Shown in pieces: positions 1 to 8,697 of a DNA stretch of 64,000 nt. The first letter of the stretch is position 1. Each line of letters begins with the position of its first letter. Under the pieces are notes generated by a model. That model did not search any database and was not told where the DNA came from. It was given only the letters and a program-made list of their open reading frames with translations. The stretch is from Paracoccaceae bacterium. Lineage in GTDB: Bacteria > Pseudomonadota > Alphaproteobacteria > Rhodobacterales > Rhodobacteraceae. Where the stretch lies: positions 1 to 64,000 of the forward strand of contig JAKIUB010000002.1 of assembly GCA_021647745.1 (NCBI GenBank), given 5' to 3'. The position numbers were made by a program, and so were the translations under genes.

Positions 1-2
1 TG

Positions 3-1748
3 GAATATGGTGTGCGGGTATATCGCGATCATCAGCACCGCCTGCCCGATTATTTCAGCCTGCAAAGCGCTGATTCCAAGGCGATGCTGGTCAAGCAGCG
101 CGCCGGCACGCTTTTTATGGATGCCGAGCGCCAGCTTTATATGTTTCAGCGGGCGTTTTTTGACTCCGGCACCGATTTCCGCCCCTATTCCGAAGCCTTT
201 GAAACCGCGCGCAAGCCCAAGCCGCATCTGGACCAGCTCGGGCTGCATATCCCCGATGTATATGAGGATCGCGGCACGATTTCCGGTATGGAGCGCTATT
301 ACGCCCTGATCGCGCATATGCTGGCGCATAAAACATGGACCAAGCCGTTTCTGGCCGATAATTTCAGCGTGTTCCAGCATATCGCCATCGAGATATTCGA
401 AGATGCCCGCGTGGAGCATCTGGCCATGCAGCAATATCCCGGGCTGCGCCAGCTATGGGTCTCGCTGCACCCCGTGCCGGTGCCGGGTGCCTGCCCCAAG
501 GGCTGGGCCTGTATCCGGCATCGGCTGGCGATGCTTTCCTATGCCATTCTTAATCCCGATCACCGTTATACCGATCCGGACCTGCTGGATTTCGCCGCAC
601 AATTCCGCGGGCGTTTTGCCACGGATCCGCATGATCCAAAGCTGGCGATTGATCTTGGGGTGCAATGGCTGGCCAAGAATTACGAGCATGATTTCCGCAA
701 ACAAAATGTGTGGTTTGAAGATACCGAGGTCAGCTATCGTGATGATAACCGCTATCTCTGGATGTTTTTGGAAGAGGCCGAGGAGCAGGATGATTTTCAT
801 TCCGACCACGGCGCGCAGGCCCGCGAAGCCGACGAGGATGATGACGGCCTGCTGCCGCCGCGCTTTTACCCTGAATGGGATTACCAGCTGCAAAGCTACC
901 GCCCCGATTGGGTGACGGTGTTTGAAAGCTTGGCCGAGCAGGGCAATGCGGCTGAAATAGACGCGCTTCTGGATAAGCATCAGCGGCTTTTGAAGCAGCT
1001 AAAAGCGATTGTGGATCTGCTGAAGCCACAACAGCGCAAGCGGGTGCGCTATCAAAATGAAGGCGATGATCTGGATCTGGATGTCGCCATTAGGGCCGCG
1101 ATTGATTATCGCATCGGCTCCACACCCGACACCCGCATCATGCAAAGCCATGTAAAAGACGGGCGCGATATTGCGGTTATGCTGCTGATTGATCTATCAG
1201 AATCAATTAACGAAGTGCCAAAAGGCGCCGAAAGCACCATCCTTCAGCTCTCCCAAGAGGCCGCCGCTTTGCTCGCCACATCGGTCGAGGCGCTGGGTGA
1301 TCCGCTGGCGATTGGCGGCTTTAGCTCCAATACCCGTAACGAGGTCAGCTATTCCCATTTCAAAGGCTTTCAGGAGCCATGGGGCGAGGCGCCAAAAGCG
1401 CGGCTGGCGGGCATGAAAGCCGGAAACTCCACCCGCATGGGCGCGGCTTTGCGCCATGCGGGGGCTTATCTCGCCAACCGCAAGGAAGAAAAACGCCTGC
1501 TTTTGGTGCTGACCGATGGTGAGCCGCATGATATCGATGTGGCCGACCCGAAATACCTGCAAGACGATACCCATATTGCGGTGGGCGAGCTGGCCAGCAA
1601 GGGCGTGACCACCTATTGCATCAGCCTTGATCCCGATGCGGATGATTATGTGGCCGATATTTTTGGCCGCAACAATTACACCGTGATCGACCGCGTGGAA
1701 AGCCTGCCGGAAAAGCTGCCCAAGTTGTTTATGTCCTTGACCAAATGA
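3..1748 (+). CDS. cbbO: CbbO-type Rubisco activation protein, VWA domain (5' end missing)
   Basis: The reading frame is open to the left edge of the window, so the N-terminus is missing; about 581 residues remain. The C-terminal third is a von Willebrand factor A domain with a metal-ion (MIDAS) site: DLSES at nt 1191-1205, then NSTRMG and TDGEPHD. The end of the protein (TYCISLDPDADDYV, IFGRNNYTV, LPEKLP) follows CbbO closely and NorD less well. CbbO works with the AAA+ ATPase CbbQ to remove inhibitory sugar phosphates from Rubisco; NorD does a comparable job for nitric oxide reductase. cbbQ and Rubisco genes would be expected just upstream, outside the window. The assignment to CbbO rather than NorD rests on remembered family sequence and is likely but not proven. 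Confidence 0.85.
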   Translation, partial: EYGVRVYRDHQHRLPDYFSLQSADSKAMLVKQRAGTLFMDAERQLYMFQRAFFDSGTDFRPYSEAFETARKPKPHLDQLGLHIPDVYEDRGTISGMERYYALIAHMLAHKTWTKPFLADNFSVFQHIAIEIFEDARVEHLAMQQYPGLRQLWVSLHPVPVPGACPKGWACIRHRLAMLSYAILNPDHRYTDPDLLDFAAQFRGRFATDPHDPKLAIDLGVQWLAKNYEHDFRKQNVWFEDTEVSYRDDNRYLWMFLEEAEEQDDFHSDHGAQAREADEDDDGLLPPRFYPEWDYQLQSYRPDWVTVFESLAEQGNAAEIDALLDKHQRLLKQLKAIVDLLKPQQRKRVRYQNEGDDLDLDVAIRAAIDYRIGSTPDTRIMQSHVKDGRDIAVMLLIDLSESINEVPKGAESTILQLSQEAAALLATSVEALGDPLAIGGFSSNTRNEVSYSHFKGFQEPWGEAPKARLAGMKAGNSTRMGAALRHAGAYLANRKEEKRLLLVLTDGEPHDIDVADPKYLQDDTHIAVGELASKGVTTYCISLDPDADDYVADIFGRNNYTVIDRVESLPEKLPKLFMSLTK

Positions 1749-1773
1749 TAGCAGCTCCTTTGGCTGTGGCGCT

Positions 1774-1795
1774 GTGGCTTCGCTGCGCTCGGCAG
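1774..1795 (+). repeat. Short dispersed repeat, copy 1
   Basis: 22-base sequence between cbbO and the VOC gene, matching 45833-45854 at 19 of 22 positions. It contains CGCTGCGCTCGG and lies about 26 bases after the cbbO stop. Confidence 0.4.
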
Positions 1796-1880
1796 GTCGC
1801 GTGTGTCGCAAATATTCAAGACAACGGGGAGGGCTGGCTGTAGGGTATCTTTGATTTTGCAAGCGACAGGAGGGGCGAAA

Positions 1881-2264
1881 ATGAAATTTGGATATACCAT
1901 TCTTTATGTTGAAAATGTGGAAGCCACGCTTGGCTTTTATGAACGGGCCTTTGGTTTTTCCCGAAAGATGCTGCATGAAGCAGGGGATTACGGAGAGCTG
2001 GAAACCGGAGAGACAACGCTGGCTTTTGCCGCGCTGACGCTGATGGCCGAGCTTGGAAAATCTCCCAAAGCGATAGACCCCAAAGCGCCAAGCTTCGAGA
2101 TTGCGCTGATCACCGGTGATGTACCCGCTGCGCTTGAGCGTGCACAAGCTGCGGGGGCCGCTCTGGTGAGCGCGCCGGCAGATATGCCCTGGGGGCAGAC
2201 CATCGCCTATGTGTCTGACCTCAACGGGTGCCTTGTGGAAATTTGCACAGCGGTGGTCCCGTGA
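1881..2264 (+). CDS. VOC (glyoxalase/bleomycin resistance) family protein
   Basis: A 127-residue single-domain protein of the vicinal oxygen chelate fold. It shows the expected pattern: a beta-strand opening (FGYTILYVENVEATLGFYERAFGF), a central ALTLMAEL strand and the C-terminal YVSDLNGCLVEI, where the terminal Glu usually binds metal. The substrate cannot be told; these proteins are often annotated as glyoxalases without proof. The ATG at 1881 was chosen over an upstream in-frame codon because AGGAGGGG lies 8-10 nt before it and the family begins at this point. The stop overlaps the GTG start of the next gene (GTGA), so the two are probably translationally coupled. Confidence 0.85.
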   Translation: MKFGYTILYVENVEATLGFYERAFGFSRKMLHEAGDYGELETGETTLAFAALTLMAELGKSPKAIDPKAPSFEIALITGDVPAALERAQAAGAALVSAPADMPWGQTIAYVSDLNGCLVEICTAVVP

Positions 2265-2626
2265 AGGATGGCGCAGAAATTACCGGTTTTCTCGAGGATG
2301 CGAGAGCCGGCGATTTAGCCAAATACGAAGTTATACAAAAGGCGCGGGGGCTTGTCCGGCTTGCTGAGCGGGATATCGAAGAGCGGATCATCTATGGCGG
2401 GATCATGTTCAGGCTGGGCGCGGAGGATATTGGCGGGGTATTCCCGAGCAAGCAGCATGTTTCTTTTACATTTGGCAACGGGTATTTGCTGGATGATCCC
2501 GAGGGTCAGCTTGAAGGTAAGGGGAAATACCGGCGGCACCTAAAGCTGAAAACCGTTGACGATATTGATAAAATGGGGCTGGCAGGGTTTATCACGCAGG
2601 CGCTAGGCATAGCCGGCGGCGCTTAG
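2261..2626 (+). CDS. DUF1801 (YdhG-type) protein
   Basis: A 121-residue protein with the DUF1801 signature in its second half: IYGGIMFRL, HVSFTFGNGYLLDDP, then LEGKGKYRRHLKL. Function of the family is unknown. The GTG at 2261 is preferred because it overlaps the stop of the upstream VOC gene as GTGA, a common coupling arrangement; an earlier in-frame start at 2228 would lie deep inside that gene. The last 24 nt overlap the convergent AraC-family gene on the other strand. Confidence 0.75.
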   Translation: MKDGAEITGFLEDARAGDLAKYEVIQKARGLVRLAERDIEERIIYGGIMFRLGAEDIGGVFPSKQHVSFTFGNGYLLDDPEGQLEGKGKYRRHLKLKTVDDIDKMGLAGFITQALGIAGGA

Positions 2627-3244
2627 GGTGGCTGCCAATTTGGTGTTTTTACGCATGGCACCGGGGCTGGTGGCAAACCAGCGCCTAAAGGCGCGGGTCA
2701 TATGGGGCTGGTCGGCAAAGCCAAAATCGTAAGCGATATCTGCCAGCGGTTGGCCGCCACCTATGGCCCGGGCGGCCAGGCGCACGCGCGCCAGCCCGAG
2801 CCAGCGCATGGCAGAGCGACCGGTGTGATGCGCCATCAGCCGTTGCATGCGCCGCTGCCCCAAGCCCAGCCGCACTGCTGCTTTGGCGGTTGAGCCGCCC
2901 TCTTTGGCCTGTTCGGCCAGTGCCTCTAGTGTATCTTTTACCAGCGGTTCCTGTTTGGTGAAATCCATCAGCCGGTCTAAAATGCCATCGTGATCCGGGG
3001 GCAGGCCTTGCAGGGTGGCCAGCAGGGCGGTGGTGTTGATTTCTGCTCCGGCATGCAGCCTAAAGCCTTTGAAATAGCTGCCAGCCTGCATGTTTATCGA
3101 ATAGGCTGTATCATCAAGGTTGGTAATTTCCCAGCGCGGGCGGCCCCCTGCCGGGGCCGTAAAAAGCAGATCGCGACAGCCATCAGGCAGGATGACCGCC
3201 TGCGCTGAAACCTTCACCTGCGCGTCCCACGCTTCCAGCAACAT
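2603..3244 (-). CDS. AraC-family transcriptional regulator
   Basis: 213 residues: an N-terminal half resembling the poorly conserved effector domain (DGCRDLLFTAP, then the GSYFKGFRLHAG motif seen in DUF6597-type regulators) and a C-terminal AraC helix-turn-helix (residues about 120-205) with LARVRLAARAI, PLADIAYDFGFADQPHMTRAFRRWF and the trailing SPGAMRK. It should bind DNA as a local or global regulator; its ligand is unknown. Its start overlaps the stop of the upstream esterase gene by one base, so they are probably one transcript. Confidence 0.85.
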   Translation of the reverse strand: MLLEAWDAQVKVSAQAVILPDGCRDLLFTAPAGGRPRWEITNLDDTAYSINMQAGSYFKGFRLHAGAEINTTALLATLQGLPPDHDGILDRLMDFTKQEPLVKDTLEALAEQAKEGGSTAKAAVRLGLGQRRMQRLMAHHTGRSAMRWLGLARVRLAARAIGGGQPLADIAYDFGFADQPHMTRAFRRWFATSPGAMRKNTKLAATLSAAGYA

Positions 3245-3900
3245 CAGGGAAATTGCTGGCGGATGAATTGTAGCGCCAGTTGCAGCCCGTCCGGCGCGAT
3301 CCCGTGGCCGGTGCCTTTGGATATGTGGGTATAAACCTCGAAACCGGCTTTGGTCAGCGCATCGGCGGCCTCGGGCAGGGATTGGGGTGGCACCACCTCG
3401 TCGGCATCGCCATGCACCAGCAATATAGGCATCCGGCTTTTGACCCCGGCCTCTAGCGTTTCGGGGGCCAGTATCCGCCCCGAAAAACCCACCACACCGG
3501 CCAGCGGCAGCTCGCGACGCGGCGCGACTTGCAGTGCCATCATCGTGCCCTGTGAAAATCCGACAAGCAGCGTATGGGCGGCATCCAGCCCCTCTGCCGC
3601 TATGGTTTCGTCAAGCCAGCTATCAAGCAGGGAGGCGGCGGCAGCCATGCCTTCGGTGGCTTCGACCTCGGAAGAGCCGTCAAGCCACGGGATCGGAAAC
3701 CACTGATAGCCCATCGGGTTGCCGGTGCAGCGCTGCGGGGCGTTGGGGGCATGGAATACCGCATCGGGTAGATGCTCGGCCAGCGAGTCTGCCAACCCGA
3801 TCAGGTCATTTCCGTCAGCGCCATAGCCGTGCAGAAACACCACCATATATTTGCCTTCGCCCGATTTTGCCGCCCGCCGCGGCCCGTTTAGCTCTGCCAT
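3244..3900 (-). CDS. Alpha/beta hydrolase, carboxylesterase/phospholipase type
   Basis: 218 residues of the small serine carboxylesterase family (YpfH-like). The catalytic triad is visible: nucleophile Ser in GFSQG, Asp in HGDADEVVPP and His in GTGHGI near the C-terminus; the oxyanion-hole motif FLHGYGADG is near the N-terminus. No signal peptide, so cytoplasmic. The natural substrate is not predictable. It follows the glycosylase gene with no gap and precedes the AraC regulator gene, forming a three-gene minus-strand operon. Confidence 0.85.
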   Translation of the reverse strand: MAELNGPRRAAKSGEGKYMVVFLHGYGADGNDLIGLADSLAEHLPDAVFHAPNAPQRCTGNPMGYQWFPIPWLDGSSEVEATEGMAAAASLLDSWLDETIAAEGLDAAHTLLVGFSQGTMMALQVAPRRELPLAGVVGFSGRILAPETLEAGVKSRMPILLVHGDADEVVPPQSLPEAADALTKAGFEVYTHISKGTGHGIAPDGLQLALQFIRQQFP

Positions 3901-4530
3901 CTAGGTAATCCCTTCCCGATCTTTGATGACACGGTAATAGGACCAAAGCAGCCGCGCCGCAACCGCCCGCCACGGCGCCCACGCTTCGGCCATTTGCCGC
4001 AGCGCCTTGTCTTTTGGTCGCTCGTCCAGCGAAAAAAGCACCTTGGCCGCCTCTTGCAGCGCAAGATCTCCAGCGGCGAAAACGTCAGCGCGCCCGAGGC
4101 TGAACATCGCGTAGATTTCGGCTGTCCAGATGCCGACACCTTTTATGGCGGTCAATTCACGCAGCACCTCGCCGGTGCGCTGATGGCGCAGGGCTGCAAA
4201 ATCAATACCGCTTTCAGCCAGCGCCTTGGCGTATCCCGCCTTTTGCCGCGTAAGTCCGTATTTGCGCATATCCTCGACGCTGACGGCACGAATACGGGCT
4301 GGATTGGTTGCGCCGGCCGCCTCTAGCCGGTTCCATACCCCGCGCGCCGCTGCCACCGATATTTGCTGCGAAACGATCGCTGATAGTAGCGATTCAAACC
4401 CATCCTCGCGTAGCCGCAAGGGGAGGGTGCCGGTTAGCTCGAGCGCATGGGCAAAGCGCGGCTCGCTTTTAGCCAACCACGCGGCCCCTTGTGCGATATC
4501 CTCTTGGGAAGAGATCACCCGTTCATCCAT
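3901..4530 (-). CDS. DNA-3-methyladenine glycosylase II (AlkA-like)
   Basis: 209 residues of the HhH-GPD base-excision superfamily. The helix-hairpin-helix is LTAIKGVGIWTAEIYAM and the catalytic Asp follows in FAAGDLAL. It lacks the Fe-S cysteines of MutY/Nth, fitting an AlkA/MagIII-type alkyl-base glycosylase that removes alkylated purines. The ATG at 4530 (MDERV) is preferred over one ten codons upstream because GGGGGTG precedes it and the earlier residues look non-conserved. The gene abuts the esterase gene and runs divergently from the MFS transporter gene, with about 60 bp between them. Confidence 0.85.
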   Translation of the reverse strand: MDERVISSQEDIAQGAAWLAKSEPRFAHALELTGTLPLRLREDGFESLLSAIVSQQISVAAARGVWNRLEAAGATNPARIRAVSVEDMRKYGLTRQKAGYAKALAESGIDFAALRHQRTGEVLRELTAIKGVGIWTAEIYAMFSLGRADVFAAGDLALQEAAKVLFSLDERPKDKALRQMAEAWAPWRAVAARLLWSYYRVIKDREGIT

Positions 4531-4589
4531 TGTCGCACCCCCGAGATTCCCTCTGGTCAATTACCATATACAGGCATACAAAACCCCGC

Positions 4590-5810
4590 ATGATCCATAT
4601 TGTAGATGATAAACTGGCCAAGCGAAACCTCGTGGTGCTGATAGCCGCGCAGGCGATCCTCGGTGCGCAAATGGCGATCAGCTTTATCCTTGGCGGGCTG
4701 GCGGGACAGTATCTGTCGCCCAATCCCTGCCTTGCGACCTTACCGATCTCGCTGATCATCCTCGGCTCGATGCTTTCGGCGCCGGTGATGGCGGGGGTGA
4801 TGCAGAAATATGGCCGCCGAGCGGGTTTTATGCTTGGGGTTATTGCCGGCGGATTGAGCGCGGCGATACAGGTTTATGCGCTTTATATCCAGTCTTTCCA
4901 GCTATTTCTGGTTGGCGGGTTTCTGACCGGCATCTATATGTCCGCGCAGGGTTTTTACCGGTTTGCCGCCACCGATACCGCCTCGCCGGAGTTTATGCCA
5001 AAGGCGATCTCCTGGGTAATGGCCGGCGGTTTGCTGGCGGCGATCATCGGCCCGCAACTGGTCAAACTGACCCAAGACGCGCTGGCACCCGTGCCCTTTG
5101 CCGGTGCCTATCTGGCGGTGATCGCGCTTAATGTCATCGGTATTTTCCTCTTTATGGCGCTTAAAATACCCAAGCCAGCGCCGGTTGTTGCGGGCCAACC
5201 TTCGGGCCGCACAGTGTGGCAGCTTTTGCGCACGCCGCAAATCGCGGTGGCGATCATCAGCGCCATGGTTGCCTATTCGCTGATGAACCTCGTGATGACA
5301 TCGACCCCACTTGCCGTGGTTGGCTGTGGTTTCGAGACCAATCAGGCTGCGGATATCGTCTCGGCGCATGTGTTGGCGATGTATGTGCCCTCGTTTTTCA
5401 CCGGTTATTTTATCAGCTGGTTCGGGGTGCGAAAGGTGATCGCAACCGGGCTGGTTATCCTTGCGGCGGCGGGCTTTACGGCCCTGAGCGGGGTGGAACT
5501 GGGCAATTTTTACGGTGCGCTGATACTGCTCGGTATTGGCTGGAATTTCGGCTTTATCGGTGCCACCACCATGCTGGCGGAATCCCACACTGTTGAGGAG
5601 CGCGGCCGCGTGCAGGGGATGAATGATTTTCTGGTGTTTGGCATGGTCACGCTGGCCTCGCTCAGCTCGGGCGCGCTGATGAACTGCTCGGGTGGCACGC
5701 CACAAGAAGGCTGGCAGGCGGTAAACCTTGCGATGCTGCCGCTGTTGGCGCTGGCTGGTGGTGCACTCATCTGGTTCGCCCTGTCGGGAAGACACAAGAC
5801 GGTTGCCTAA
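4590..5810 (+). CDS. Major facilitator superfamily transporter
   Basis: About 406 residues with roughly 12 hydrophobic segments. The loop after the second segment contains KYGRRAGFMLG, close to the MFS signature GxxxDxxGRR, and a related motif (FGVRKVIATG) sits in the second half, as expected from the internal duplication. It is an inner-membrane permease; the substrate is unknown. The start at 4590 (MIHIVDDKL) precedes the first membrane helix; an earlier in-frame ATG would overlap the divergent glycosylase gene. Confidence 0.85.
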   Translation: MIHIVDDKLAKRNLVVLIAAQAILGAQMAISFILGGLAGQYLSPNPCLATLPISLIILGSMLSAPVMAGVMQKYGRRAGFMLGVIAGGLSAAIQVYALYIQSFQLFLVGGFLTGIYMSAQGFYRFAATDTASPEFMPKAISWVMAGGLLAAIIGPQLVKLTQDALAPVPFAGAYLAVIALNVIGIFLFMALKIPKPAPVVAGQPSGRTVWQLLRTPQIAVAIISAMVAYSLMNLVMTSTPLAVVGCGFETNQAADIVSAHVLAMYVPSFFTGYFISWFGVRKVIATGLVILAAAGFTALSGVELGNFYGALILLGIGWNFGFIGATTMLAESHTVEERGRVQGMNDFLVFGMVTLASLSSGALMNCSGGTPQEGWQAVNLAMLPLLALAGGALIWFALSGRHKTVA

Positions 5811-5864
5811 CCGGACGGGCCGGAGGATGATAGCTGATCTGCACCCGCAATCATGGAGAAACCG

Positions 5865-6263
5865 ATGATCTACACCCATCACCTGCGGGTCTATTACGAG
5901 GATACCGACATGGCCGGCATCGTCTATTACGCCAATTATCTGAAATTCACCGAGCGCGGACGCTCGGATGCGGTGCGTGATATGGAGATTGACCAGAATG
6001 CCATGAAGGCGGATGGCTATGTTTTTGCAGTCAAGAGCGTGCAGGCCGAATACCATACCCCCGCCCGCTTTGGCGACGAGCTGCGCGTAGAGACCGAAAC
6101 CAGCAAGCTGGGCGGTGCTTCGCTGGAGATGAGCCAGCGGGTGTTGCGCGGCGATGATCTGGTGTTTAGCGCGGTATTCAGGGTGGCATGTATGGACATG
6201 GCAGGAAAAGCGGTGCGGTTTCCGGCGGATATTCGCCAGAAATTGCAGAAATCCCTGCGCTAG
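5865..6263 (+). CDS. ybgC: Tol-Pal-associated acyl-CoA thioesterase YbgC
   Basis: 132-residue hotdog-fold thioesterase with the 4-hydroxybenzoyl-CoA thioesterase signature: YYEDTDMAGIVYYANYLKFTERGRSD, where the Asp of EDTD is catalytic. YbgC heads the tol-pal cluster in most proteobacteria and hydrolyses acyl-CoAs at the inner membrane, probably linked to phospholipid metabolism. Two ATGs are possible, 5853 and 5865; GGAG at 5855-5858 lies six bases before 5865, and family members start at MIYT, so 5865 is used. A gap of about 110 bp separates it from tolQ. Confidence 0.92.
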   Translation: MIYTHHLRVYYEDTDMAGIVYYANYLKFTERGRSDAVRDMEIDQNAMKADGYVFAVKSVQAEYHTPARFGDELRVETETSKLGGASLEMSQRVLRGDDLVFSAVFRVACMDMAGKAVRFPADIRQKLQKSLR

Positions 6264-6372
6264 GGGTGGTTTGGCTGGACCTTTGCGCCAATTTTGGGCA
6301 AAACTAGAGATAGGCAATTCATGAGCGCACCGCGAGATACATTTCGGGCGCATCTAACAAGCGAGCAGAAAT

Positions 6373-7074
6373 ATGGAAACAGAGGCACTTGCAGCTGCGG
6401 AGCAGTTTGATTTTTCGATCATGTCGCTCTTTGCACGCGCGACAATAACGGTACAGTTGGTAATGTTGGTCTTGCTGGCCTCATCCTTCTGGTCATGGTC
6501 GATTATCGTCCAGAAATTTATCAACTATCGCAAATCCCGGCGCGATAACGCCGCTTTCGAGGAATCATTCTGGTCCGGCGAGCCACTGGACGAGCTGTAT
6601 GAGCGTATCGGCGACGCCCCGACCTCCTACCCCGAGCGGGTATTTGTGGCCGGTATGGCAGAGTGGCGGCGCTCTCACCGTTCCGATGGCGGGCTAATCG
6701 CCGGTGCGCAATCCCGGATAGACCGTGCGATGAATGTCTCCCTTGGCCGGGTATCCGACGAGCTGAACAAAGGCCTGATCGTGCTGGCGACCACTGGCGC
6801 CATCGCACCTTTCGTCGGGCTGTTCGGCACGGTTTGGGGCATCATGAATGCCTTTAAGGAAATCGCCAACCAGCAAAGCACCAACCTTGCCGTGGTGGCT
6901 CCCGGCATTGCCGAAGCCCTGCTGGCCACCGCGCTTGGCCTGCTTGCCGCTATTCCTGCCGTAGTATTTTATAACAAGCTTTCGGGCGATGCGGATAGGC
7001 TGACCGCCGAGCAGGAGGTTTTTGCCGACGAATTCTCGATGATCCTCTCGCGCCAGCTGGACCGGAGCGAATAG
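6373..7074 (+). CDS. tolQ: Tol-Pal system protein TolQ
   Basis: 233 residues, MotA/TolQ/ExbB proton-channel family, with three membrane helices: one near residues 25-45 (QLVMLVLLASSFWSWSIIVQ) and two in the C-terminal half (VLATTGAIAPFVGLFGTVWGIM and LLATALGLLAAIPAVVFYN). With TolR it forms an inner-membrane stator that turns proton-motive force into movement of TolA, driving outer-membrane constriction at division. tolR follows directly with no intergenic base. Confidence 0.97.
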   Translation: METEALAAAEQFDFSIMSLFARATITVQLVMLVLLASSFWSWSIIVQKFINYRKSRRDNAAFEESFWSGEPLDELYERIGDAPTSYPERVFVAGMAEWRRSHRSDGGLIAGAQSRIDRAMNVSLGRVSDELNKGLIVLATTGAIAPFVGLFGTVWGIMNAFKEIANQQSTNLAVVAPGIAEALLATALGLLAAIPAVVFYNKLSGDADRLTAEQEVFADEFSMILSRQLDRSE

Positions 7075-7542
7075 ATGGCCGGCGGCACCATTTCCCGCGC
7101 TGCCCGTTCGGGCACAGGCCGGGTGCGCCGCGCACCGCGCCGGGCGATGTCCGAGATCAATGTCACCCCGTTTGTCGATGTTATGCTGGTGTTGTTGATC
7201 GTGTTTATGGTGGCCGCGCCGATGCTGACGGTCGGCGTGCCGCTCGAGCTGCCAAAAACCGCTGCAAGCGCGCTACCCACCGAGGAGGAGACCCCGCTAA
7301 CGGTGTCGCTCACCGCCGAGGGGGTTGTGCTGATACAGGATACCGAAGTGCCAATGGCCGAGCTGGTGCTGCGCCTGCGGGGCATTGCCGCCGAGCGCAA
7401 CACAGACAAGGTATTTTTACGGGCTGATGGCGCCATTTCCTATAATCGGGTGATGGAAGTGATGGGCGCGCTCAATGCTGGTGGTTTTGCCAATATCGGG
7501 CTGGTCACCGAAGTCGGCGGGCCGACCCTGACAGGCGAGTAA
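7075..7542 (+). CDS. tolR: Tol-Pal system protein TolR
   Basis: 155 residues, ExbD/TolR family. One membrane helix (about residues 37-55) contains the essential Asp in TPFVDVMLVLLIVFMV. The N-terminus is unusually basic (several Arg before the helix), consistent with a cytoplasmic anchor, and the periplasmic domain ends with RADGAISYNRVMEVM and IGLVTE, as in other TolR proteins. It forms the stator with TolQ. tolA begins three bases after its stop. Confidence 0.96.
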   Translation: MAGGTISRAARSGTGRVRRAPRRAMSEINVTPFVDVMLVLLIVFMVAAPMLTVGVPLELPKTAASALPTEEETPLTVSLTAEGVVLIQDTEVPMAELVLRLRGIAAERNTDKVFLRADGAISYNRVMEVMGALNAGGFANIGLVTEVGGPTLTGE

Positions 7543-7545
7543 TCC

Positions 7546-8688
7546 GTGATGCAGACGGGCACGATCATATCCGGCAGCGCCCACGCGGCGCTGATTGTCA
7601 CGGCGATGCTCGGTGGGCTGGACTGGTGGCAAGATACCCTGCCGGCCCCCAAAATCACCAAGGTCACACTGGTGCGCGCCGCCGAGCTGGATATGCAAAG
7701 CTCCGCCGCGCCTGCGCTGCCAATGTCGGATATTGCCAGTATTGCCCAGCCCGAGATATCGACCGAAAATGCCGAGGCGCCAAGTGCCGAAACCGCACCG
7801 AATATCACCGAGATTGACCAAACCGAGGCACCGGACGCCGCCGATGCCGAGCCGGATCTCTCGGCTCTGCGCCAGCCCGAGCAGCCCGAAGTGGCGGCTA
7901 TTGCCCCGACGGTGCAGGACCCGGCCCCCCATGCCGAGGCGATCCCCGATATCTCCCGCCCGCCGCTGGAGGGTAACGAGTTGAACGCGCCGACATCCCT
8001 CAGCCGCCCGCCACCCCCGCGCAATGCGCCGCGCATAGATAATACCGCCGCCGCCAAGCCGCCCGAAAATGCCACCCCGGGTGCCGAGAGCACCCCCGAG
8101 GCTAGCGATACCCCCGCCGATCAGGCGCAGGAAACCCCGCAAACACCGGAGGCCCCGCCGGAATCCAGCACCGAAATCACCCCCGAGGGCCAGCGCGATG
8201 TCGAAATATCGGCCTATGCGCCCAAAAGCTCCTTGCGCCCGCCGCGCCGCCCGCGCCAGCTCAGCATCCCGACGCCGCCAGCATCAGCGCAAGACGATAT
8301 CGCCGATGCGGTTAGCGCCGCCGTGCAAGAAGCCCAAAGCGCCACCCAGACAGAGCCGCCGGTGCTGGCCGAGCTAAGCGGCCCCGAAAAATCCGCGATC
8401 GGTGATGTTGTCTCGCCACTGTGGAACAAGGGCAATATCATCGGGCAGGAAAATTTCGAGCAATACGTGGTGCGAATTACGGTAGAGGTTAGTGCCGATG
8501 GCAAGGTCGAAAGCGTCATCCCGCTGGAGCCGGAAAACCCCAGCGGTTTGTTCGAGGTCGCCTATCAGGCGGCACGGCGCGCGGTGTTTCGCGCCGGCGA
8601 GATTCCGCTTCCAGCCGGAAAATTTCCGGATGGGGTGCGGCTGGTCTTGCGTTTTGACCCCGCTTCGGGCGAGATAGGGTTTAATTAG
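7546..8688 (+). CDS. tolA: Tol-Pal system protein TolA
   Basis: 380 residues. A short N-terminal membrane anchor (IISGSAHAALIVTAMLGG) is followed by a long, low-complexity Pro/Ala/Glu-rich region (about residues 60-270) spanning the periplasm, then a C-terminal TolA/TonB-like domain (YVVRITVEVSADGKVESV to the end) that should contact Pal and TolB. The linker is Pro-Glu rich rather than the Lys-Ala helix of E. coli, which is usual in Rhodobacterales. GTG at 7546 or ATG at 7549 could start it; AGGCGAG at 7534-7540 suits either. Confidence 0.93.
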   Translation: MMQTGTIISGSAHAALIVTAMLGGLDWWQDTLPAPKITKVTLVRAAELDMQSSAAPALPMSDIASIAQPEISTENAEAPSAETAPNITEIDQTEAPDAADAEPDLSALRQPEQPEVAAIAPTVQDPAPHAEAIPDISRPPLEGNELNAPTSLSRPPPPRNAPRIDNTAAAKPPENATPGAESTPEASDTPADQAQETPQTPEAPPESSTEITPEGQRDVEISAYAPKSSLRPPRRPRQLSIPTPPASAQDDIADAVSAAVQEAQSATQTEPPVLAELSGPEKSAIGDVVSPLWNKGNIIGQENFEQYVVRITVEVSADGKVESVIPLEPENPSGLFEVAYQAARRAVFRAGEIPLPAGKFPDGVRLVLRFDPASGEIGFN

Positions 8689-8697
8689 GGGACGATA

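Noticed and set aside
1203..2147. Long minus-strand reading frame (314 codons) across the end of cbbO and into the VOC gene
   Set aside because: It runs antisense to two convincing genes, has no recognisable domain and its composition is that of a shadow frame.
4902..6353. 483-codon minus-strand frame over the MFS and ybgC genes
   Set aside because: His- and Gln-rich low-information translation antisense to clear genes.
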